Below are positions 51,246 to 60,496 of a stretch of DNA of 64,000 nt, piece by piece. The stretch is from Aquatica leii (taxonomy: Eukaryota; Arthropoda; Insecta; Coleoptera; Lampyridae): positions 180,777,027 through 180,841,026 of the forward strand of contig CM069432.1 of assembly GCA_035610365.1 (NCBI GenBank), written 5' to 3'. Numbering within the stretch: the stretch's first letter is position 1; each line of letters starts with the position of its first letter. Position numbers and translations under genes: made by a program. Below the pieces are notes generated by a model. The model was given only the letters and a program-made list of their open reading frames with translations. It did not search any database and was not told where the DNA came from.

Positions 51246-53937
51246 TAAAGCCCGCCACAAATATTAAAAAAAACATAAATAAAAGTATGTACGTCACTGT
51301 TATCAAAAGCGCGCGTTTAACCTTTAAACTAGTCCACGGTACCCGCCCGCATTTGCACACGTTATCTGAGCTTGCCTATATCTTCTGAACCATAAATTTA
51401 ATGTAATTATTCATTACTTACATTAAAACTGTCTTAACTATTTCTTTAACTGCTTCGACTTCACAATCCTCAACACGCACACGTAAATTAATTTAATTTT
51501 TTTAAATAATTTATTTTATATTTACAATACTTTACAAACAAATATAATTTAAATTTGTTTTATACATAAAAATATTAATGTAATAATTATATAGAATAAA
51601 ACTAGTGTCGTTTTATTTTAATACAGTGCACGCCGATTAATAAAATCACTTTGAGACTTGAGGTTTTTGATAACAATAACTGAATGATAACAATATATTT
51701 GAAAAAACAAGTAAACGTTTATTGGTTTGAAAACTGTAAATATATACGGTGTGTATCCGATTAACAGATTATTAATTGAGAGGATAAAATTATAGCATCA
51801 ATACAAGCAAAAAACATCAAAACAAAAAGAAATGAAAAATAATGTTATGCATTTATTGTTCCAAGAACTACACATTTTTTTTTCAATAATTTACTGACAA
51901 TAAAGTTAAAAATAAATACAAAATTATGTTATCACATAAAACATTGTTAAACTACGTGATTTTAAGAACAACACAGTCTTTCAAACTACACTGAAAATAT
52001 AAAGTAACTCAAAGATAACGCATTTACAGATGAATAAATCAGACAGTGTTATATAGGTCACTCAAAATACCGTAATAATTAAATAACATTGCAAAAATAA
52101 AGCTAAATATGCAAAACAAGTAATTTTAGGGCACAACGATTATATTTCTTACTCACTTTACAAGTTTATTGGAGAAATTCAGCTAAAAATTATGTTAAAT
52201 AAGTTATTGTTCATGTATAGAAACAAAGTTAAAAAGTGATAAGATAAACCAAAATTATGATTATTATAAACGATGTTTTTTCTATGTAGTAGTAGCATAC
52301 GTCCGGTCAATGATAACATTACCCTACTGATAACAGTATCCGTAATTCCAATAAGCGGTGTGCACTATAGTACCTTAAATATATTGTAGTTTTAAATATC
52401 GAAAACATTAAACAATCAATAAAACACAAAATAAAAAATATGTTTTTTAATTTTATTATTATTTACATAAACACGTACAGGTTAAAATTATTATCAATAC
52501 TTAATGTGTATTTTCAATAATTGCTGACTTTTATACGTATTATATGTTTTTTCTTAACAATACTGAATACGTACCTAAAAAAATTAAAAAAACCGTTTTA
52601 AACACTTACAAAGTAGATTTTTTAATTGTTTCTTTGTGGTGTTGTGGCAAATCAATGCATGTACAAATAGTTACCACAAAAAGTTACTTTTTGTAACTAT
52701 AAAAAAATTATATTTACTTTTTGTTATGTGATAAACAAAAAGAAAAAAATTAATCTGGTATAACTACTACTTATTAAATTTTACGCAGTTTATTAGAACC
52801 ACAATGGAACATTATTTGTAGAAAATTTAACCTACATGTTGAGTAAAGAACTGCATTCGCATTAACTGTTTTTTTACTGTAAAATACGAATATCAAAGAT
52901 GCCATATTAATTGGATTGGAACTCGTGCAAGTTAAAAGCTTGACAGATTATTAAAAATTGTTTGTTTTTAGTGATTTCTAATGACGCATTAAATAACACG
53001 TTAATATTCTTTTTTGATTAAAAATTGAAAGTTTTTGGAAAATAACATAACTTGATTAATATCAATTATATTATTAAATATAAAGTTACAATTAGAGCAA
53101 ATTGAGCATTGATTATAAAGTAATTAAAGTTAAGGTAAAATTACATGTTTCTTATAAAAGTTTTTCATTTTTGCAAACTTTTCTGTAAAAAAATTAATGT
53201 TTAAATTAAGTTATTAGAAACACGAAATGTTTTAAATTAATTGATTATATCGCGATTAATTTAAATACGACCACAGTCTAAATCTGCTTATTCGAAGGAG
53301 TTGACAGCTTCAAAGGAATCGTTTTAAGGAAATAAACGCTTACAAAAGCAACTTCTTAAGACAAATACTCTATTACACAAAATATTGTATTCCTAAGATT
53401 GATGAACTTCCAAAGTGAATAATATAGTGCAATGTTTAAAAAAGTAAACAGATAATTTAGCTTACACGTTGTTTAAATTCATTTATGGTAAATGAAAACA
53501 ACCAAATCAAATTCAAACGTTTAGTTAATTATAAAGTATTACCAAGCTTATACAAATTATTTTAGAAATTTCAATAAACGTTGTTATTAATTATATAAAA
53601 ACTGTAGAATTACTTTTGTAAACATAAACAAAAATTATAATTTAAACTACTATACATCTGTTTTAATAATAATATTTTTTTCTTTTTTTTCGCGCGACAA
53701 AAATTGTAGTTTCACTATTAATAATATTTTGATTTTTGTTTATCTTATAATGTAAAATAATCTTTTTGTTATTTATTTTACGATATAAATGTTTTAACTA
53801 TTAAATGCTTTCTTTTCTGCAAATCGAAAAATAAGTTTTAACATTTTCAAGATTTAAACTCATAAATTTTTATTGTTGGTTCTATTGTAATAAAAAAGTT
53901 AATACACATAAAAATTTAAAACATTTTGTTAAACCTT
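51246..53937. other. AT-rich non-coding stretch
   Basis: No gene is seen. A short GC-richer piece lies at about 51300-51390. Otherwise only A/T runs and simple words were found. Confidence 0.4.
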
Positions 53938-53946
53938 GGTAATAAT

Positions 53947-53977
53947 CAAGGATACTAAATGAATAGGATTGCTCGAT
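53947..53977 (+). repeat. left terminal inverted repeat of the P-like element
   Basis: It is identical to the reverse complement of 55198-55228. The identity indicates recent insertion or selection on the ends compared with the decayed inside. Confidence 0.9.
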
Positions 53978-54251
53978 TCGTATTCTCGCAATGTAAGCCG
54001 TCCCACTCCCGTAAATCTTGACGCGTCACGTCAGCCGGAGGCCACATATCGACTCGCTGATTATAAATAGTGCTTAAATACACTTTAAATCCAAAGGTTT
54101 TGCAATTTTTTTAATAGTAATTATTACATTTGTTGGTGTTTTACTCGTTCAAATACGTGCCTACAAGTTGCTTGTAAGAATTTCTAATTAGTATCAGGTT
54201 TAATTTAAAATTTAAACTTATTTACATTATATTATATGCTAAGGTGTAATT

Positions 54252-54637
54252 ATGCCAGGAACAAGGTGCGCTGTATTTGGTTGCGATAACAACCGGATTG
54301 CAACCAAAAATAAAAATTTTAAGATTATATACGACAAGTTCCCAAAAGGCACCGATTTAATGTCTATTACAATTAAAAATGAATGGATTAGGCGTTGTAA
54401 AAGGGCTGATAACATGAACCCTAATACTAGCGTAATTTGTTCTACTCATTTTACAGAGGAGAGTTATGAACGAGATTTACAAAATGAATTATTAGGTTTT
54501 TTAAATAAAATTGATTAATATAAATTTAGTAAAAAATTATTTTAGGTTTGCCTCAGAGAAAAATTTAAAAAAAAACGGCTGTTCCGACAATGATGCGAAA
54601 AAAACTAATCAAACCCAAAACAATTCTGCCCGTTTAA
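54252..54637 (+). pseudogene. THAP-domain protein gene, interrupted
   Basis: Exon 1 (54252-54495) encodes a C2CH THAP zinc finger from the start codon: MPGTRCAVFGCDNN, later EWIRRCKRADNMNPN and VICSTHFTEESYERDL, ending at ELLG. A 50-base intron (54496-54545; donor AG|GTTTTT, acceptor TTATTTTAG) can be removed in phase 1. Exon 2 then reads GLPQRKI, a TAA stop (54566-54568), KKTAVPTMMRKKLIKPKTIL and a second stop at 54635. The AVPT box that ends THAP domains is present, so the first stop is one base change away from the leucine usually found there. If unspliced, translation runs to 54518. THAP fingers bind DNA and in P elements recognise the element itself. No catalytic domain follows. Confidence 0.8.
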
Positions 54638-55197
54638 AAAGATACGAAAACAGACAAAGAAAGGGGCAAATTGACAACATTTAAAAAACACACGAAATGG
54701 AAGACATCATCGCCGTTTCCGAAGAAGTTATTTTTTATTTGTTTCGTCAACCTTAAATTTGAATACATTTATTTAATCATTAATAGTACACTTTATTTTG
54801 TCCGTAAATTATAAAATTAATAACAATTTTTCTATAGTTCAATTTAAAAATGAATGCATCAAACAACAAACGCTATTAATTTTTTGTGAAAGTTTCTTTC
54901 TGTTTAAGTGAAAATAATTTAAACAGCAGATTAATTTTAACTTAATTATGTTTAAATGTAATTTTTTACCTTAAAAAATTATAAAAAAAACATCAAAACT
55001 AATTAATAAAAGAAAATATTTCGATTATGAACATTATTGCCATTACTTGTTAAATCAAAAGTTGTCAAATTTACTCAAATAAAATATTTAGAAGCATTTT
55101 AAGGTGCATCTTAATACAGATTGTAATAAAAGTATAGAGAGTGAGGTCTACGCGTGACGTCAGCGCGTCACATGATCTCGGCAGAATAAATCGAGCG

Positions 55198-55228
55198 ATC
55201 GAGCAATCCTATTCATTTAGTATCCTTG
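55198..55228 (-). repeat. right terminal inverted repeat of the P-like element
   Basis: It pairs perfectly with 53947-53977. The adjacent GGTAATAAT at 55229-55237 is the right copy of the flanking direct repeat. Confidence 0.9.
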
Positions 55229-55237
55229 GGTAATAAT

Positions 55238-57195
55238 ACCAGATAATTACAAGATTCACAGTTTTTATGCGCATACTTATCTAAATTTTACTTATTACTA
55301 TCAATTATCTATTTCAATTTAAGAATTGAGTAAAATTTGTTCTAACTAAATCTGTTGGATGAACAAATTATACATTATTTTTAAAAAATAAAAAACCTTA
55401 TGTAATGCAATATTATTTTTCATAGTTTTTTTAGTCTCAATGGTATATTTTTGGCAGTTGCAGACTATATGCAAAATTATGACAAATAGTTTTACAATAT
55501 TCATTATATTAGATTATATTATATTATATTTGCTGAAACTTAATTAGTATGAAATCAAATTAATCAATAATCAAAAGGAAATATATTAGCGTAACCTCAC
55601 AAATTTTCGACTTTAGGTTTATTCAGTCCCATAACAATAGTAGCAAACACAATATTAATTCAGACGAATCTACTCTTCTTAGAATTACATACAGAGTGGC
55701 TTATATTTCGTGACAATTTAAAAAATCTATGTAATTTGTGTATAAAACGACATGTTTTCTGTAATAATCTAATTTAAAATAAACTCTATGAATTCTTCAA
55801 CTCTTCAAAAATTGTTTACCCGTACTCAGTTTATGTACGATCAAAAGGTAATTATAATAACTTTACAACAAATTTACTTTGTGCAAAAAATTAAAAAAAA
55901 TACAATAAAAAAATTTATCAACCTAACCATTGCAACACATTTGCTGCAAGTAGCTGAAATTCAGTTACATACCAATTCCAACTTGTAATGACAAAGGCCG
56001 TGATGACTAAAAATCAAAACGGAATAACTGTGTAAATTATACATTCTACAGAAATAGCCGAGAGTCTCAAAAAACAGTATTTTTATTAACCAATTGACAT
56101 GTTTTTTAAATATTCAAGTTTACATAAAGTACAAGTGTATCAATCAAAATGAAGGAATTAAATAATTATTACCATTAATTAGCATAGCCCAAATAGAACA
56201 ATTTGAAAGTTAAATAATGTTTATCGCCAAACATGCATCAGCCTTTTTTGAGAGTCAATTTTTACCTTAAATTAGTTCATTGATGACAATAGCTTATTAC
56301 GAGTAGTCAGAAGATTACATAATCCTATTATTAGTTAAAGTATAAACGTTTATTATTTTACCATTACAGCACAATCTTACCTCAATGGTAATTAAAAACA
56401 AACACGAGAAGTTGCTTTATAGAGATAGACAACTGTATGTTCTATTTCTGAAAAATTTTAGTTAATTTTAAGATTAAATACGGAAACCACTGCGCATAAA
56501 GTAATTTTTGGATAAGATGCTATGGTTTTGGTACAAAAAGATAAGTTTCCTGTACTCAAATAACAATTATGACAAATTACCAAAGTACATCCTGGTTAGG
56601 TTAGTGACTGTTGAACTATCGACAACAGTGAAATGCTTTATTACCAAATGTGCGTGTAATCAGACGCGGATACAAAGGAAGGACACGGATGGTTCGTGTC
56701 TCCTTTGTCATGCTTTTCACTGCATGTACACTGTCTCCAAAAGTTTTTGGACACTTTTAAGCGCGACCTGCAAAACAGGCAACCAAACTTACGTTATAAC
56801 AGAACGGCTAGGTAATATTGGCAACATTGGCATTGTAGAATTTTACATATTATAAAAAAATGTTTTCAAACATTGTTATTTGTTTTCTTGAACACTAAAC
56901 CATTCTATGATTATATTCTCTCGAACCAAGAACGGGTTTATGGACCGCACACAAGTAACACGATTTTTTTATATTTTTACATTTTGAATAGTTTTTTTAT
57001 TTTTTTTTTAAATTTTTATTTATATTTATACCCCATATAAAGTACGCAATGGTAAATAAAAATTATTGGACCAATAAAAACGTATAAAATTTTTTACTTG
57101 GGGTTAAGAATGTTTTAAAAACATGCTAAAAAAATGCCAAAATTTTCATTGTTGTTTCATACTATTGTTTCAGTTTGATAATTTCTTGTAAAGTG
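55238..57195. other. AT-rich stretch with a hairpin and a Tc1-end-like word
   Basis: No gene is supported. At 56672-56707 ACAAAGGAAGGACACG and CGTGTCTCCTTTGT form a near-perfect hairpin with a short loop. Directly after it, 56725-56754 reads TGTACACTGTCTCCAAAAGT then TTTTGGACAC, resembling the terminal repeat of some Tc1/mariner elements. No matching second end was found. Confidence 0.35.
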
Positions 57196-57207
57196 TAAGG
57201 TAAGTGC

Positions 57208-57810
57208 ACCAGTTGTTGACACCGCCCCAGTAGTTGACATATTTTTGAAAAAATTGGAATACTAAGGTCATTTGTTGCCGAAAATACTTAACTCATTCAA
57301 AAAAAATATCACTACAGTTTTCTTTACCAACGACTATCTTGAACAGCGACCTCTGTTGCATATTTAAGTAAGTTTTAAATTTTGAAATATTGTCGTTTCA
57401 TGTGCGTCAAGTTTGTAAGGTTTCTACTAAGATTTACGCTAAGGAAGGAGAATGGTGTAAACGTTTGCAGAATTGTTGTTGTTCATATCTAGCAATTTTA
57501 GAGGTGCACAGGTATGTATGAAGGTTTAGTAGAAATGAATCATGTTTTAAAAAAGCACGATTTGATAATTTGAGGTTATCTCTAGGTTGATGTCAACTAT
57601 TGGTACAGGTTCTATGGATAGGTACTTGTAATTGACATAATGTGTCAATTATAAGACCAAATATATTTTTTTAATTTATAGAATATTTTTGTATTTTTAA
57701 AAGATATTCAATATCTCATGTATGCCACTTTAAATAAAAAGATATATGTAGTAACTAACCAATAGTTGACAGGGGTGTCAAATACTGGTTCATTAGGTGT
57801 CAACCTAAGG
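57208..57810 (+). promoter_or_regulatory. left subterminal repeated motifs (possible transposase binding sites)
   Basis: Variants of CCAGTAGTTGACA recur at 57208-57221, 57226-57239, 57591-57610 (inverted), 57758-57771, 57775-57788 (inverted) and 57796-57810 (inverted). The last lies less than 20 bases before the transposase start codon. Their repetition in both orientations suggests recognition sites for the HTH domains, with the last ones placed to allow autoregulation. Confidence 0.55.
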
Positions 57811-57827
57811 AGCATGATTTTTACAGC

Positions 57828-60047
57828 ATGACTACAGTTAAGAAGATAAAGAATTATTCTATACATGATATGCAGCAAGCTGTTGATGCTGTAAAAAGAG
57901 GCTCTTCTGTAGCAGCAGCGAGTAAAAAATATAAAATTCCCAGAATTACGTTATTATACAAATGCAAGGGAAAGTATGCTATTGATGCAAGAATGGGCCC
58001 TGATACGGTGTTAACAACAGAAGAAGAAGAGCATTTAGTCAACTGGTTGTTTAAAATAGCTGAAGCTGGATTTCCAGCTACAAGACAACAGCTCTTGGAT
58101 TCAGTAGAAATGCTGATTAAAAAACTAAACAGAGAAAATAAATTTATAAACAATAGACCAGGAAGGAAATGGTATGAAAGCTTTTTAAAGCGTCATCCTC
58201 AAGTTTCCGAACGTCTCACACAAAATTTAACTGAATCAAGAAGCGATGTGACTGAAATCCAAATACGTAACTGGTTCGTCGAAGTTTGTGAATATTTAAA
58301 AACACACCAGTTAAATGAAGTCGTAAAAGACCCAAGAATAGTCTATAATGCAGATGAAACTGCATTTTTCTTGGCTCCTAAAGGTACAAAGTGTCTTGTA
58401 AAAAAAGGCGACAAAACAGCCTATAACTTCATCGGAAATGACGAAAAAGAATGTTTGACTTGCTTAGTAACGGCAAATGCCGCAGGTGACTTACTTCCAT
58501 CTATGGTGGTCTACAGTTATGAAAGACTGCCATCTTATATTGCAAATACAATGCCTGAGTCTTGGGCTATTGGTAAATCAGAATCCGGATGGATGACGGG
58601 TCAAACATTTTTTGAATTTGTCGCAAATATTTTCTATCCATGGCTAATAAAAAATGAAATACCATTACCGATAATATTTTTCGTTGATGGACACGCATCT
58701 CACTTAACTATGGAATTAAGTGACTTTTGTTCCAACAATCAAATTATTTTGGTTGCATTATTTCCTAATGCTACACACATACTACAGCCGATGGATGTTG
58801 CAATATTTCATCCTTTGAAAGCTAGTTGGAGGCAAGGTGTGCATAATTTTAAAATAAAGCACAGTGGTGAAAAGCTTCGTAAAGAAAATTTTGCTCCCTT
58901 GCTCAAAACGATTATAGAAAAATCAATCACTAAAGAGATGCTTCAGTCAGGATTTAGAACATGTGGTTTGTTTCCATTTGACGCCAATGGAATTACCTAT
59001 AACAAATATTTTAAACCAACGTCACATATACCAAAAAACGATCAAAAACAAAATCTTGGAGAACAAAAGTTTTTTCTGTCTTTATTAGAGGAGAGAATTG
59101 GAGTTGAAAAAATCAAATTTTTTAAAAATAAAGAAACTACCGAATCTTCTGTTGCAGTAGAGGATACAAATTTGTTTATATTATGGAGAAACCTAAATAA
59201 AGAAATAGAATCAAAAATCACAACTGGGTCATCAGAAAGTAATAATAACAAAATACAAAACTTGTTTCATCAAAATAACATATTGGAATTAAATGCATTA
59301 GCTTCTAATGTTTCAGTTTTAACAGAACAGATTAATAACGAAAAAATACCAGAAAAAAAAACACAAGAAGTAGAGACCCTAAACCAAAATAACCCTGATG
59401 AAGTTCAAAAAATAAATAATTGCGTTAAAAAGATCAATCAAACAGAAAGTGATCATATTCCTAGCCCATTTAAGTCAACGTTATTCTGGCCAAAACCAAA
59501 GGATGGATCAAGAAAACGTAAAAACTTACGAGAAAAAATTCCATCTGTTGCGACATCTGAGAGTTGGAAAGAATACCATCGGAAAAAGCAAGAAAAAAAA
59601 GAAAAAGAAGAACATGAAAAACAAGAGAGGAAACGATTAAGAGAGAAAAATAAGCTGGAAAAAGAAAAAATCAAGAAATCAAAACAGAAGTCGAAAAAAC
59701 CTAAAGTTGATTATTCTTCTGATTCATCGGTCAGTATTGTCTTAGAATCTGAAGGGGAAGGAGACGAAGACTTGCATGTGGAGTATAATGTTGGTGATTA
59801 CGTCATATTCAAATATGGCGCAGGTTATTTTCCAGGCAAAATTGTTGAAACGGATTCACAAGAGTATTCAATTGCTGCGATGAGTGCAAGTGGTCTGATA
59901 AATTGGAAATGGCCCGAACAAGAAGATATAATGTGGTACCCACAAGAAGATATAATCAAAAAAATTAAAGAACCTGAATGTAATAGTAGTCGAGGCATAT
60001 TTATTGTGCCTGAAATGAAACAATATAAACAAATTTTGTATACTTAA
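57828..60047 (+). CDS. pogo/Tigger-family transposase, intact, 739 aa
   Basis: The enzyme would cut and paste the surrounding element. Order of parts: a Psq-type helix-turn-helix at about residues 8-50 (AVDAVKRGSSVAAASKKYKI); a CENP-B-type HTH at about 60-135 (ending RPGRKWYESFLKRHP); and the DDE_1 RNase H-like domain at about 170-385. The catalytic acids appear as D176 (VYNADETAFF), D287 (FFVDGHASH) and D323 (HILQPMDVAIF), i.e. DD35D. A WPKPK linker near 554-558 is followed by a strongly charged Lys/Glu coiled-coil segment (about 580-625), an acidic patch (DEDLHVE) and a C-terminal GDYVIFKYGAGYFPGKIVE fold (about 655-715) that resembles a Tudor/chromo-type barrel. The ATG at 57828 is the first that opens this frame; an ATG at 57814 stops after five codons. 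There are no stops and no intron. The C-terminal domain is unassigned. Confidence 0.92.
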   Translation: MTTVKKIKNYSIHDMQQAVDAVKRGSSVAAASKKYKIPRITLLYKCKGKYAIDARMGPDTVLTTEEEEHLVNWLFKIAEAGFPATRQQLLDSVEMLIKKLNRENKFINNRPGRKWYESFLKRHPQVSERLTQNLTESRSDVTEIQIRNWFVEVCEYLKTHQLNEVVKDPRIVYNADETAFFLAPKGTKCLVKKGDKTAYNFIGNDEKECLTCLVTANAAGDLLPSMVVYSYERLPSYIANTMPESWAIGKSESGWMTGQTFFEFVANIFYPWLIKNEIPLPIIFFVDGHASHLTMELSDFCSNNQIILVALFPNATHILQPMDVAIFHPLKASWRQGVHNFKIKHSGEKLRKENFAPLLKTIIEKSITKEMLQSGFRTCGLFPFDANGITYNKYFKPTSHIPKNDQKQNLGEQKFFLSLLEERIGVEKIKFFKNKETTESSVAVEDTNLFILWRNLNKEIESKITTGSSESNNNKIQNLFHQNNILELNALASNVSVLTEQINNEKIPEKKTQEVETLNQNNPDEVQKINNCVKKINQTESDHIPSPFKSTLFWPKPKDGSRKRKNLREKIPSVATSESWKEYHRKKQEKKEKEEHEKQERKRLREKNKLEKEKIKKSKQKSKKPKVDYSSDSSVSIVLESEGEGDEDLHVEYNVGDYVIFKYGAGYFPGKIVETDSQEYSIAAMSASGLINWKWPEQEDIMWYPQEDIIKKIKEPECNSSRGIFIVPEMKQYKQILYT

Positions 60048-60224
60048 ACAGATAATCACACAATGTAATTATGTAGAGATACAAGCTCAGTCCCTACAAT
60101 TTTTCCTTAGGTAATATAAAATGTTACAATATTATAATTGTTATCAACAAGAACTTTGTTTTTGTTTCATATGAGGTGCACTTATCTGTTAAAGTTCTTA
60201 GGACCTAATTTTGCTAACCCAGAA

Positions 60225-60494
60225 GGTGTCAAGTATTGGATCACACAAGTGTCAATTTTTGGAGCAACCTGTTTTTTTACATGTCAACCACTGGGACAAA
60301 AAAACTTTTTTTGTTAATTTTTCTAAATTTTTATAAGGCATATTTTTTTGTTCTGTTTTTAATAGGATATGAAAATAAAAGTTTCAAAACAACATTTTTT
60401 TCAAATTTGATTTTCGAATGTGCCAAAACCCATGTTTTGAAAATTTTTAAATTCAAAAATTCTACTATAGTGTCAACTACTGGAGCAGTTACCT
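60225..60494 (+). promoter_or_regulatory. right subterminal repeated motifs
   Basis: GTGTCAAGTATTGGA (60227), GTGTCAATTTTTGGAGC (60249), ATGTCAACCACTGGG (60281) and GTGTCAACTACTGGAGC (about 60470, within the terminal repeat) repeat the same word as the left end, mostly in the opposite orientation to the outer left copies. This mirrors the left subterminal array. Confidence 0.55.
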
Positions 60495-60496
60495 TA

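Larger units (their letters stand above)
53947..55228. mobile_element. P-like non-autonomous DNA transposon with perfect 31-bp terminal repeats
   Basis: The left terminus (53947-53977) starts CAAGGATACTAAATGAATAG and its 31 bases are repeated without mismatch in reverse complement at 55198-55228. The unit is flanked by the direct repeat GGTAATAAT (53938-53946 and 55229-55237). Just inside both ends are related CG-containing words (GACGCGTCACGTCAG near 54020; CGCGTGACGTCAGCGCGTCA near 55151). A 31-bp repeat starting with CA and an encoded THAP domain point to the P superfamily, whose target duplication is usually 8 bp; here 9 bp match, so Mutator-type is the alternative. There is no room for a catalytic domain: total length is 1282 bp. 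Confidence 0.85.
57198..60494 (+). mobile_element. pogo/Tigger-type DNA transposon, structurally complete
   Basis: Termini: AGGTAAGTGCACCAGTTGTT at the left, and the reverse complement of the right end AGGTAACTGCTCCAGTAGTT. With the flanking TA included, 24 of 27 bases match. TA dinucleotides at 57196-57197 and 60495-60496 fit the TA target duplication of the Tc1/mariner/pogo superfamily. The element is 3297 bp and carries one intact transposase gene. Repeated TTGACA/TGTCAA motifs lie within about 600 bp of the left end and 270 bp of the right end. All parts expected of an autonomous element are present; activity itself cannot be judged from sequence. Confidence 0.9.

Noticed and set aside
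59449..59674. Open stretches in other frames over the Lys/Glu-rich part of the pogo transposase
   Set aside because: They are shadows of the repetitive A-rich coding sequence of the main gene.
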